From Undaria pinnatifida (lineage: Eukaryota > Sar > Phaeophyceae > Laminariales > Alariaceae), in NCBI GenBank assembly GCA_012845835.1, contig JABAKD010000019.1:7460994-7524993 (forward strand): a DNA stretch of 64,000 nucleotides, given 5' to 3'. Below the pieces are notes generated by a model, which ran no database searches, was not told the DNA's origin, and saw nothing but the letters and a program-made list of their open reading frames with translations. Within the stretch, counting starts at the first letter, position 1. Every line of letters begins with the position of its first letter. Positions 22,333-32,616 of the stretch are shown here, one piece after another. The translations under genes and the position numbers were made by a program.

Positions 22333-22847
22333 TGTTCGTGATAGCGGCATGTATGTATCAACTGTACTGCGGTGAAACTCTGATTGGTTGGTTTGAATAG
22401 CAGAACTGTTGATTGTATGTTGTTGTACCAGAATACTCTTCTTGTGGTGCTACGGTACTTCGGTAGATTGTACATGTGCACGAGTTATACATCGGATCGT
22501 AGTGGTGTGTCGGTACGTTGGAAACATTGACGAATAGGAACATTCCTGTAGTGTTGCTAACACGATATAGCTTGTCTCAACGAACAGCCTAGCAATAAGT
22601 TACAGTTACATACGTTGTGTCACGGAGGTAAGTTACAGGGATCGTCTCGTGGTATCACCCACGAGCAGTCCCACGGGTATGTACGAGTAGGCACTATGCG
22701 AGGAGGTTAAGGTATTCGACTACGAGCGGTTGTTACTGGGCTGTGGAGAGTTGGCCCACATGACCCACTCCACTTTCTGACCTGTCTCTCCAGACATTGG
22801 TCTCTCTAATATAATACCTTTCTCCAGAAGCCACTGATTTACCAACA
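22333..22847 (+). repeat. 3' LTR of the copia element
   Basis: 515 bp matching the 5' LTR except for two C/T differences. Followed by the GTGGA target duplication and resumption of the tandem repeat. Confidence 0.95.
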
Positions 22848-23180
22848 GTGGAGTGCCCTCATCAACTGAAACCAAGCAACAGACAGACACACATCTTGCC
22901 CGGGCTCGAGAGCAGGGGCGCCGGTCTGTCAAAGGGCTAATCCAGCCGTCGCGGTCGTTCGTTATTGGTGGTGCCGCGCAGTAGGCTTCATACGTGCAGC
23001 GGTCGGTTGCGTGTGTGCTGTTGGGCTGTCATGTGCTGTGTGCGTGCTGGCCATGTGGCTGAAGGTGTGGCCGCAAGACGACACATACATGATACGTCCA
23101 GAAGAACGCGTGTTATACCAGTAGTAGATCGCTCTAATCATTCGCCTTTTTACATTATTGCGTTTGGTGCTACTGCAGTG
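22848..23180 (+). repeat. Tandem repeat, unit 5
   Basis: A full unit from GTGGAGTGCCCTCATCAACT to GTTTGGTGCTACTGCAGTGG, then the same GAGTGTTCAGCATTTTGAGC exit sequence seen at 15706. It directly continues unit 4 once the copia element is removed. Confidence 0.9.
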
Positions 23181-24160
23181 GAGTGTTCAGCATTTTGAGC
23201 GTGCTTGGTCTGCAATAGGCTCAAACCTGAACAGTCATACGTATTAAGTTGTTTTGGGGCCTACCTTCCACAGAGTCGGGGGCTGTTAGTGATAGTGGTA
23301 CGATTTCATACCGGTCTAGGATTGTTGTTCTATGTCCCCTTTAGGGCTTCTCTCTAAGTGAGTTCTTCGTACATTGTGCAAGTAAGCCCGGAGGACCTAT
23401 CGTGTATCTCACGCCGAGTCGGAGAGCTGTTTTGTGACTATGGTACGATCAAATACTGATCTGTCATACGGATTAAGTTGTTTTATACCTTCCACAGAGT
23501 CGGGGACTGTCAGTGATAGTGGTACGATTTCATACCGGTCTAGGATTATTTTGTTTGTCTTGTGTGAGGCTTGATTATCCCCCTTTTCCCCTTTAGCTTG
23601 CCATTTCTCTGTTCTCTGTGTTGAAAGTACCAAATGGATCGAGGACATTTCTATATCCCCTTAATTGAATCGAGGGCATTATACGTCCCCTTTAGCGCCC
23701 CTCTCTAAGTCTGCATAATAATTCGTTTTTAATTTTTGTATATCTTCACCAGTGTAAGTGCCGCGTACATTGAAGTAGCTAATTGAGGGCATGCAGTGTC
23801 GTCTTTTTTAGTTCTGTTCTGTGAGTGAGTTCTTCGTATATTTTGGAAACAAGCATGGTAAGTTCTTCCTCTACTGTGGAAGTAAACACCGAGGGGTTTT
23901 CCAAGGCACAATCAACGGCGCCTTCTTTTTTCTCTTTAGTAAATTAAACATTTTCAACCATTCATTCCGTCCGATACCATTTTTACTGATGACATGTCCT
24001 TTTTCCTTTCGCCTCGAAGCCTCGAAGCGAAGCAGGTTCTCAAATTCTCCTTTCGGCATTTCTGGCCTACTTTTACTTGGCGGCGGTTTTAATAACAACA
24101 GTGTTTCGCCTATGCTTGCTTCCTTCGTTTATATGTTTTTCTTCCATCAAAGTAAACCTT
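23181..24160. repeat. Direct repeats of ~100 bp; no gene seen
   Basis: The segment ACCTTCCACAGAGTCGGGG ... GATAGTGGTACGATTTCATA ... CCGGTCTAGGATT occurs at about 23262-23325 and again at about 23487-23548. AGTGAGTTCTTCGTA-type phrases also recur at 23355 and 23823. The 126-codon ORF at 23821-24201 is Phe-rich and unrecognised. Confidence 0.65.
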
Positions 24161-24462
24161 TAGAACCTCATGTTCGTATTAAACTCTTGGCATTACTTTA
24201 AGCTTCAATTTCTTTATTACTACAACTTATTTCGTCAAGTAAGTGCTACCCTTCCTCACCCAAAGAATGGGCGCCATGGAATGTCAAAATTATTATCTTT
24301 AGAACCTCATATTCGTATTACACACTCGGCACTACTTTAAACTTCCAACAATGTCGAATCGAACAGCTACAACTTTTTCCCCTTTTCCTCGTCCGAGTGC
24401 CGCCCTGCCCTACCCGAAGCATGGGTGCCGGCGAATGCCGGCGCCCATGCGGAGCCCTTGTA
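24160..24462 (+). mobile_element. Hairpin-ended element, copy b
   Basis: AACTCTTGGCATTACTTTA at 24182 and ACACTCGGCACTACTTTA at about 24321 are two copies of the upstream box, the second part of a ~45-bp direct repeat (TTTAGAACCTCAT, TTCGTATTA). The element ends with the hairpin GCATGGGTGCCGGC - GAAT - GCCGGCGCCCATGC (one G.T pair) and GGAGCCCTTGTA. The hairpin loop and arms match 41630-41662. Confidence 0.65.
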
Positions 24463-25200
24463 TATACATAAAATGAATACCGCACAAGGCTTCTGCGCTG
24501 ACGCGCAACGACGAGCTAACATGGTCCCAAGACCATTGGACAATGGCAGGGTTAGTCGAAGCGAATGCATTGTTTGGTCACTATACTAATCGTCAAAATG
24601 ATTCTTACGTACCTAAAAGGGCTGATGCCGGAAGGCAACATTACTACATGCAAGCGTCTCCCCGAATCCCGAACGGTATCATATTTATTAACCAACTCGT
24701 CTTTGTCTCTCCCTAAAAGCAAAACTACTCCCCAATACGCACTCGCCTTTAATCCCGGAAATAATATGATAAATTGTAGTCTAGTAGTAGCATTAGTCTA
24801 CTGTTTGTGCGATTCGACAATGAATGCGCAGCGTGAACCACCTGCAAAAATGACAAAGGTACTGGGGAGTAAGATAGCCGCATGATACGAAAATAGCGTA
24901 CGACACGAGTAACCATACAATAATAGGACAACCCAAAAGTTGTTAAACAGTTTCACAAAAAGCACGCCCTCCAAAAACAAAAAACAACTTCACACTCAAT
25001 AGTCCTAGCCCTTGTTGCACATCCGTCGAACTACAAACCAACCCCCCCCACCCCGCAAATACTTCCACAGTAGCATTGAGCCAAAAAAAACTGTCAATTG
25101 AAAGGCTAATGCAGCGTTTTGTCGGGATTCCGACGAAAGGAATGCTCTGTTTCCAGCGAAAATATCGCCAGCGGGTGCATCGATCTTTATTTATATCAAG
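24463..25200. other. No gene seen
   Basis: Mixed-composition DNA with a 106-codon plus-strand ORF (24565-24885) and shorter minus-strand ORFs, none recognisable. Ends in runs of C and A near 25035-25090. Confidence 0.4.
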
Positions 25201-25238
25201 CATAATATAGTTCTAAGTGGGGGGCATACGTCCCCAAG

Positions 25239-25514
25239 TTATGATCGAAATAGAGATGTTTCTGCATCCTCCTGCACCACGGTGCCGTCAGCCTCAATAA
25301 CGTACCCGAAAAAAAAACGTAGTTTGAGGAAGAAGCGAAAGTCAGCTGCTGCTCTGACCCAATCGTACATGAGGTATCTGAGCACGCCCTCTCGTGCCCG
25401 TTTGTGCGCCGAATTATAATCAGGATTCTGTGCGAAACAATTGGCCAATGCGGACGATGGGCCTGCCGCACGAGTGACTTCATGTGCCCCAGGTACGACT
25501 TTGACTGTAGGCAC
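25239..25514 (-). pseudogene. Possible decayed copia RNase H-proximal fragment
   Basis: The minus-strand frame contains CFAQNPDYNSAHKRAREGVL followed by RYL. It resembles the copia stretch S-x-F-x-x-N-P-x-x-x-H-x-x-A-x-x-R-x-L-R-Y-L that precedes RNase H. The rest shows no clear match. It could equally be an exon of an unrelated gene; a profile search against RVT_2/RNase H copia models would decide. Confidence 0.3.
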
Positions 25515-25792
25515 GAAACGTGCAAATTGTCGCTCGACTTTGCACGAAACGTGAAAAAATAACGTTCCTTCACGCTGGATTTAATATACGACACACCCTA
25601 CCTCACCTAACAATTTCGGCCCAGGATAAGAATCGCGTACTGTATTGATACAAGTGCCACTCCTCACAGCAGTCTACAAAACGCTTACGATACGTGGTAA
25701 AAAACGTTGAAAATGAATGCAGCGAAAGAAGATGGGAGCTTAGCGCAGTATTTGCGGCCAACATATTTGTATGAATTTCTAAATTCTTCTAT

Positions 25793-25872
25793 ACGCGTCA
25801 GCTGTGAGTTCGATAAATTTAGAGTCGATACTCATATATATTTGCAACCTGCGTAATACACCGACCGCTCGT
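25793..25872 (-). repeat. Short dispersed module R2, copy B
   Basis: The minus strand reads CGGTGTATTACGCAGGTTGC and then CTCTAAATTT and GAACTCACAGCTGACGCG, closely matching 60843-60945 and 60610-60690 on the plus strand. Confidence 0.75.
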
Positions 25873-26400
25873 TCGTTCTACGGATGGATGTTGTCAGGGT
25901 GAACATCAACAGCAATTGTTATAATGTTAGCTTCTACTACTTAAACGCACTTTTTCCCAAGGTAGTAAGATGTTATGATTCAGTGTTGACAGCTATATAT
26001 TAAATACATACCGTATTAAACACTATCAACGACAATAACGGTACTACCAACACGTACACCATTAGAACATACAGCAGTAATAAAACCTTTGGTCAATAGA
26101 GTTACTGGTGCCAGCAATACATGTATCACCTCAAACAGTGAACATAAACCTGCAATGAAACATGGTAATAACTTTACTTAGCATATTAATATTATAGATA
26201 ACATGAAAACAAGACAGCAGTGTCCCATGCATCACGAACAGATAATGATGTACATCTCCTGTGAAGATAACATGGCGAATACAATGGAGTAAAAGACACA
26301 CGCCGTGCATGAAAAAATGTGGAAGCATGCTGAACTTAAGACTTTATTTTTCATCTAAGCCATCATTCATTATTTTTGAATGTGAGTGACAACTGCTGCG
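25873..26400. other. AT-rich, no gene seen
   Basis: About 530 bp of AT-rich DNA with only a 65-codon unrecognised ORF. It probably contains the 3' end and terminator of the minus-strand gene that begins above it, but no polyadenylation signal can be assigned with confidence. Confidence 0.4.
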
Positions 26401-26529
26401 TTATTTGAGAACGCTTGGACTGTCGTAGACGGCAAGATCGCTGATCTTATCTCGGTGAGGTACGTTTGAAAACAGGAAACCCGGAATGCTTGTATCCATG
26501 AGCACGCACGCCAGAACTGCCGTGATTAC
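26401..26529 (-). CDS. Candidate last exon of an unidentified minus-strand gene
   Basis: The acceptor TTTATTTCCAG precedes 26529, and the frame then runs 42 codons to TAA at 26401-26403. It begins with a hydrophobic segment (VITAVLACVLMDTSIPGFLF) that could be membrane-embedded, followed by a polar tail ending SPSVLK. The splice site has a proper pyrimidine stretch. I do not recognise the protein, and the upstream exons are not joined with certainty. Confidence 0.4.
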   Translation of the reverse strand, partial: VITAVLACVLMDTSIPGFLFSNVPHRDKISDLAVYDSPSVLK

Positions 26530-26837
26530 CTGGAAATAAACAATGGCAGAATTCGTTGAAGTTCTGTCAGCAGTCCTTACGCCCAATATATTCCAGCTTG
26601 CGTCCACAAGGTGTATTTCCCTTTGGGCCCGTTGCCCCTGCTATGAGACGGTGTAGCCCTGCTATTAACACCTCTGTTGGGCGTTCGTAAATAACACCGT
26701 TCGTGAGCGCTTTCAGATTCTCCAGTTACGCGCAAGCGCCGAGCTTACAAATAATGCCGACAGCATTCTCTCGTTGCTTTCCCGAAAAGCAGCAAGAAAA
26801 CAAAACACGTTTTGCAATTTTATTCTACGGCCGAGCT

Positions 26838-26922
26838 TCGAGTCGATGCTGGCGCATATGCAATGAAAGTCGACGCTGGCCCACATGCAATGAAAGTCGA
26901 TGCTGGCGCATATGCAATGAAA
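26838..26922. repeat. 27-bp tandem repeat, three copies
   Basis: Three copies of GATGCTGGCGCATATGCAAT plus GAAAGTC with few changes. The length is a multiple of three, so a 9-residue repeat appears in the plus-strand frame, but nothing shows that it is translated. Confidence 0.85.
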
Positions 26923-27739
26923 GATAAAATTGCCGCTCGAGACCCTTACACCAAAAATGCTGACCGTCTTGAAGGCAACCGCACGACACTGTAGTACAGC
27001 TGCTGTTCAACGAGCAATCCGGAACGACCATCTGTTCACTGCGCAATTGCTTCCAGGTACGAGTACAACAAGCATGAAGTGCTTCATCGGGGAAAGGGCG
27101 ACTGCAGCAAAGCGATGAGGTTGTGGCAGCCCGAGACAATACCATCCCTGCTGGCGTCATTGTCTTTAGTTTTACAGTGGTTGTGGTATGCGCAGTAGGC
27201 TGCAGTGATCAAGGAAGGTGTGAAGGAGAATGCACTCCGCTTGTTGCCTGCGCGATGTGCAAACATCGGCCTCGATGTTGAGACCGCAAACGGCAATGGC
27301 AACGGGTTCCATGGGGGCACTGCGCTGGGCCAGGCGTGGGAGTGAATCATCACCCGCATTCCGCACTTTCGATAATGTTGACCGACTACTAGACTGAAGA
27401 ATGAAGCACAATTGAATTATGCGAAGTGATCTTGGATACAATCAGTCGCCTCACTGTCGTGAAGAGGAATCCACGAGATCCTTAGGCTCTGTACATGAAC
27501 AGACTCACGTTTGGTGAACTTAAAAAATAATTCGAGGCGGGCTGTCGTGCGCTGTCAACACGTCTGTACACGCCAAGGTCAAAATAATGACGCAAACGCT
27601 TGCAATCACACGAATCCAGAATCCGTAACTAGAGTCCATGAGGTCGAAGTTGCCAATAGCCATATATTGATAGCTCTCGTCCAGGATCAAAACATCACCG
27701 CCATACCCCGTAGCTCTACAAGTATGCACTTGTATCATT

Positions 27740-27944
27740 TGATACAGCCTGGTAACGAGCGCACCGCCACCACCACCGCTCCTTTATGGAATTGGGTTCG
27801 CTCAGACATCCTTTGCGCTGGCCGAAGATTGAGCCTGACCGCCCTCAGACGTATGCGCCTGAAATCAGGGATACACATTTGGTTGGAGCACGATGCGGAT
27901 AAGCTTGCTTCCCACTCGTACACATCTGTACGTTGTGTTTCCTG
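27740..27944 (-). CDS. Candidate internal exon of the unidentified minus-strand gene
   Basis: Acceptor GATTCAATTTCAG precedes 27944. The frame then reads QETQRTDVYEWEASLSASC and remains open to a TGA at 27735. It is in phase 0, compatible with the exon at 28269-28498. The donor is not certain: GT dinucleotides near 27745-27770 are possible. Another open stretch with a hydrophobic segment lies at 27520-27738 in a different frame. The family is unknown. Confidence 0.3.
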
Positions 27945-28217
27945 CTGAAATTGAATCAAAGCTACAGTAGGGGTAGCACAGAAACTTTCTGCGGTTCTTC
28001 GGTTGAGGAGCCCACCAAAAACCTTTTGTAACGACAAATGAACACTAACCCGACGAACAATTCCATGGCCTAGGTATAGAACAAATACCATTAAACGCAA
28101 ACGGGATTGTAGCTATTCTAGCTAATCTGGGCAGTTCCTCAGTTGAGGAACCCTGTAGTCGGGAACGTTCTAGCCAAAAAGTGCTACCCCTATCGTAGCA
28201 CGCGCCTAAAACGACGG

Positions 28218-28251
28218 GTAATCAAGGGTAATCAAGGGTAATCAAGGGTAC
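28218..28251. repeat. 10-bp tandem repeat (TAATCAAGGG)
   Basis: Three full copies and a partial one, directly beside the donor site of the candidate exon at 28269 and therefore probably intronic. Confidence 0.85.
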
Positions 28252-28268
28252 ACAAGGACGATACTCAC

Positions 28269-28498
28269 ATCTGCTAGACCACGTGATGCCTTATGCGCCC
28301 CGCCAACAGCGGGGGGCGATGGGGGCGCCTTAGCCCATGGCGGGCGAGTTGGGACTCCCCCTGCAGTATTTTGGGGATATCCGGTTGCCCGTTCATAAAA
28401 AGTTAGAAACGCCTCACGCGAAACACGCACAGCAGTAGACACGACGGTGGCACAATGCACACGGGACCAGATACCGCCACCTTCCGTTGAATCCAAGA
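28269..28498 (-). CDS. Candidate exon of the unidentified minus-strand gene
   Basis: Bounded by acceptor CTTAATTTTAG (before 28498) and a strong donor GTGAGT (28268-28263). One frame is open across all 230 nt: LDSTEGGGIWSRVHCATVV, then VSREAFLTFYERATGYPQN, and a Pro-rich tail. Upstream linkage is ambiguous, because more than one donor between 28560 and 28700 would fit. It starts less than 500 bp below the PTPA stop codon on the same strand, so it belongs to a separate downstream gene. No domain is recognised. Confidence 0.4.
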
Positions 28499-28958
28499 CT
28501 AAAATTAAGCCGAGCGAATTGCGACACAACTGGGTGTGGGCGCAAGCCACCGGTAAACGTTGTAGAGGGAAGGTTTTGTGGGCGATAATGTTTACCAGTG
28601 CATTCCTCTCCATAGATACTTCTAGTTGGAAGGTGTGCATTCGCAGTTCACATCTGCTCCTTTTGCAGAAGCGCCTTGGACAACCAGGATTCTAGAATTA
28701 GATATATTGATAGTATCAGTAGCTGCCTGCGTTCCACCCAAACCGCATCATCTGTACCATATGGGGATACATAGAAGTGTTGTTTCCGGTCATACTAACA
28801 GCGGTCAACACCTCTTTACTAGAGTTAGTCTACGTACGATGTCACACTCAGGCGCTATTGATATGCATGTCGCATGGTTATTCGCGATCTGAAACTCCGA
28901 GCACATTGCTGTGTCCGGTATTAATTGCCTCCGGGGTGCACTCGTAAACACCCTGGAG

Positions 28959-31605
28959 CTACTGCAAAACAGAACAGCTAGATGCCATCGTTAAATGTTC
29001 ACCTGGAATGTTGACGATGGGTGCAGCGCTAGGCTCCCATGTGCATGGTAGTAAGGATCCGAAAAGGAAGTGCTGTATGACCGGCATTTTGCCCAAGACA
29101 TCCCCTGCAGCGAACACAAGTTTGCGCACGCATTAGAAAAGCCGTTGTGCTACCGAAAAGCAGTACATAGTACTCCAGGTGTGCTTGGAGTCATGTCTGT
29201 GCAACCAAAAAGCCAGTCTGATGTCAAGTTAGACAAACATCGAGATGGCGAAACCTTGCGCTCCTGAAGTGATGCATTTCCCCCCCAAATAGTTTGAGCG
29301 ACAGACGGGTCTTCGCACTAGTAGTAAGCACGATGCGAAGCACGATGCGTACCCTAACTACCTTCGTAGAGGCGCTGCATGCCTTTATTGACTTTGCTCC
29401 AGGAAGGTAGCTGCGAAATGTCGTTCAACATTGGGCAGCATTCTCCGAATGCAGCGCCCTTCTTGAGACTCTTGACGAATGAGATGGCGGCCAGATAAAG
29501 GTAGTCGCCTTTTCCTGGTATTCGGGCGGGTCAAGGAGCAATCGAAGGAGCGTAAAAAGCATTCCGTGAAAGAGTGCAACTACGCCGTTCGTGCGAAAAG
29601 CAAACATCATGACATGGCCACAACGCCTACGAAACAAAAGACAAATGCGGAGCGATTGCGCGATCGTTTTCGCGTCTGAACACCTGACAGTAGAAATACC
29701 TTCTCTTAAAACATCATCATCGAGCACATCGTGCGGTCTGATTGATGGATGATCGATGAGCTGCGCACTCCCCCACAAGAAGGGGAGACAGTGGTAGTCG
29801 TCCAGGCCCCACACTCCGTGCGACCCCGCAGGTTCAAGCATGTAGATGGTTTGGAGTCTTCGCATCACCTCCAGATAGCTGCAAACCTCATGACGAGCAG
29901 TGGCATGAAGAGTGGTGATAATGGCGCTCGCTGGCATGCCCGTGTAATTAGAATATGTAATATCCGACCCCTAAACCCTAACGCTTGAATACTAACCTCC
30001 TGCTGCCATTCGGTTCGGCCCCTGCCTCACCTAGAGAAGATCTGAAGCACTGCCGGTGCCAAGTCATTCTTGGTGAGCGAGCCCAGTTTGAACAGGCAAC
30101 CTGCGGACGAACGACCCCCAAATAAATTAATCGCACATTCTGCTCAACGCACGCACAATGGTAGATTACCATCGCAAGCGGTCAGCCCAATTCGCGCAGG
30201 AGTCTCTAGCTACGCGTCATGTGAGCAAAGCTGCAACTATTTATACCAGTATCGAACATCACATCCCAAAACCAGGGTGGAGCTGACAAGCGACAGGCAC
30301 GTGGGGCCATGTCGGGATATGGTGCAAGAGCGCGAGAGACTGACTCACAAAGAAACACAACGAACGTAGTTTCGTGGCCTGTCCCATAGTCGATCCTGCT
30401 CGGATGCCCAAAAGACGCCAGTATATACGGCACAAGCTCCACGGCGGCCTCCTGGAAGGGAAGATGGCCAGCGATCGGGCCACAGCGCGATAAAAGATCG
30501 ATCAGTTTGCATCTGCAACCATTCCGTCTAGAAAGGAAAACACGGACCCGACCCCTACTAGGCAGGACAGTAAGTGAGGTGACTTCAAGAAAAAATGAAA
30601 CTACAACTATACCAGACGTTCAACGGGACAAAACAAGATCGAATCGCACCTGATGCTCGGTATCTCGTAGAATAGCGTCCACCATACCGCCAGCTTCCTC
30701 CTCGAGCTTCCGATGCCAAATTCTGCACGCAGGCGAAATAACACGTTCGGCATCTTTGACACTTGGGCGCTCGCTCACCAGGTGCACATCATGCCAAAGC
30801 TAACAGACTCAAAATCGATATCGGTCTTGTAAAGTAACCAACAAAAATACATGCACCAAAACTGCAGTATGGCAACCCTTTTAATCACCATCAAACACTG
30901 AATATTGTGTTTGTAGAGCGCGTGGAGGAGCACATGGCGATAGCTAGCCCCGTTCGTGTCGGAAGGCGCGACTCTTGGTGAAGTGAACACTCCGAACATG
31001 TGCGGGATTACTTACGCCCCATACGAGAGTAGGAAACAACCACTCTTGTTCCTTCCAGACATATCTAATCAGTTGCCTCGGTGCCCCTCTGAAGCTCAAA
31101 TATATGGGGGGCGTCAACGTTGAGCGGGCCAGCCCCCACCGGTTTTGTTTCTGCTCGGCATATGTGCTCATCGAGAGCTGTTGCGTTTCTAAGGTGGCCG
31201 CCGTGGCAAGCGAGCTGCGTAGATCTTGGATAACGTATTTTGCGGTCTGTGGTTTGTGGTTGCGGTGTGTGTTGTGCACTTTTGCTTTTCGCCAAAGTAG
31301 CAGGAGGGGTGGGTGCGCTCTTTGGGCTTGGTCGCCGAGAAGTCGCGAACGTGTTTTATGATTCGAACAGCACGCAATAACCGCATTCATCACAAAATTT
31401 ACCTGAAGGCGTTGTTGCCGAACCTCATTGGTTCATCTATCGGAGGGATGTCGTCTACCCAGCTTGCCATCTGCTGTAACATGCCCACGATAAGCCCGAT
31501 CGTATCACTACCTGCACCGGCAGGCTTTGGCTGTAGGGATGAAGCTCGCACCCCCGTGACAGCCTCGTTGCACAAGCGGATAAATGTCATGAACTCCTTG
31601 TACGT
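28959..31605 (-). CDS. PTPA: PTPA / PPP2R4-family activator of protein phosphatase 2A (multi-exon, N-terminus not found)
   Basis: PTPA is an ATP-dependent chaperone-like activator of the PP2A catalytic subunit (Rrd1/Rrd2 in yeast), cytosolic and nuclear. Seven exons read on the minus strand: 31605-31403, 30722-30650, 30451-30349, 30100-30031, 29878-29700, 29514-29362 and 29104-28959. All introns are GT-AG and every junction keeps phase, giving 308 codons. Family motifs in order: [135 protein letters not shown]. The first ~30-60 residues of the family are absent: the first exon seen starts at an acceptor, so an upstream exon lies beyond 31606. The stop is TAG at 28959-28961. An optional 41-nt intron just before it would give a slightly different tail. 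Nothing suggests decay. Confidence 0.95.
30723..31402 (-). other. Largest visible PTPA intron
   Basis: 680 nt from donor GTAAAT (31402) to acceptor GTGCAG (30723). ORFs inside, including a 149-codon frame at 30944-31393, have no recognisable product and are not needed for the gene. The other introns are 198, 248, 152, 185 and 257 nt. Confidence 0.85.
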
Positions 31606-32300
31606 CTGTCAAATCCGCAGAGATCAGCGAACAGGAGAGTCTGGATGTCAGATGGCAACATACCCAACAACGAAAACGAAGTTTATAGCTCTCTGCAATC
31701 TAAAGTCTGCACCAACCCTGGTACCTCCGATTCAGAAACCTACAGGCTATTTTAGCCACCCTACCCCGGATTGGGAGATACACTGGACCCCTTTCGACTT
31801 GAAGGCCGACAGGATCAAGTGGGCCACCAACCCAACCATCCAGGGGTTGCGTTCGAACCACAAGTGCCTGATCATAAGGCGCTCGAACGCATTGGCAAAG
31901 TTCACAACGCACGCGCTCACCTTTAATGAGGCGCGCGAAGCGCGCAGCGCGATCTTATTTAGTGGTTTTCCAAGGAAAAAAGCCTCTTCATATCGGATCG
32001 CATACGACGGTAGGGTGCCTTTAACGACTTTCTCTGTTTGTGTGCATGTTTGTGTCAAGTTTTTCGGCCACGTTTGTCCACCGCACTCAGCGTACCCGGC
32101 ACCAAGGCCAGTTCCGACGGGTCCTGTCTACGCACATAAACAGACAACTCTTCTCGTGCTGGTTTCACTGTAAGTCGTTGAGAGTTGTCGAGACAGGTGC
32201 GGCAACGTGTGATTTCACAGGGACTAAAACTGGGTTTCTATCACATGTTTTTCGAGTTTAAAAAAAGAAGTAATAATAAAACGGCATTCATTTTATAAAA
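31606..32300. other. Upstream of visible PTPA exons; no assigned gene
   Basis: Should contain or lead to the missing first PTPA exon(s), but I found no segment matching the family's N-terminal start. A minus-strand open stretch near 32070-32175 (KPAREELSVYVRRQDPSELA), preceded by the acceptor-like CGACTTACAG, is a possible exon of unknown nature. GC-rich CGCGCGAAGCGCGCAGCGCG lies near 31930. Confidence 0.35.
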
Positions 32301-32393
32301 TACAAGGGCTCCGTATGGGTAGGGCAGGGAAGGAGTTGGAATTGTTCCATCCGACACAAACAAAAATTGAAATTGAAAGGAATGCCAAGAGTT
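32301..32393 (-). mobile_element. Hairpin-ended element, copy e (hairpin degenerate)
   Basis: The minus strand starts AACTCTTGGCATTCCTTT and ends with CTGCCCTACCCATACGGAGC followed by CCTTGTA. It shares the CTGCCCTACCC block with copies at 820 and 24406, but lacks a good hairpin. Confidence 0.55.
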
Positions 32394-32616
32394 TCATCCG
32401 AAATTAATAGTTTGGCAGGCGTGCGGTACAGCAGTACATCAAAATGATAGAAAAATAACGCTTGCACTGACTACGGGTAGTCTTGTACATACGTATACAC
32501 TCGTATAATATGTGCGCTCGCGTGACTGCCGGGTGTGCAGCTTGTTTCAGAAATGTATCCCCTCGTTTCAACCATTCATCCATTCTTCACATATATGTGT
32601 GCCATTTTCCGGCACC

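Larger units (their letters stand above)
16471..22847 (+). mobile_element. Complete Ty1/copia LTR retrotransposon with coding lesions
   Basis: 6,377 bp. LTRs of 515 bp at 16471-16985 and 22333-22847 both begin TGTTCGTGATAGCGG and end ACCAACA or ATCAACA. They differ at two positions by my reading, both C/T. Target duplication GTGGA lies at 16466-16470 and 22848-22852. A purine run, AGGGAGGG, precedes the 3' LTR. Domain order is gag, protease, integrase, RT, RNase H, which defines the copia superfamily. The coding region has two frame changes and two in-frame stops. The insertion lies at a unit boundary in the 320-bp tandem repeat. Confidence 0.97.

Noticed and set aside
28921-29002. A 41-nt intron and a 13-codon last exon for PTPA
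   Set aside because: The splice sites are acceptable, but reading straight through gives an open frame to TAG at 28959. An unusually short intron is not needed, so it is kept only as an alternative.
31530-31552. A 21-nt intron in the first visible PTPA exon (GTGCGA...CTACAG)
   Set aside because: The sequence is in frame without stops, and the family tolerates a variable loop here. A 21-nt intron is implausible.
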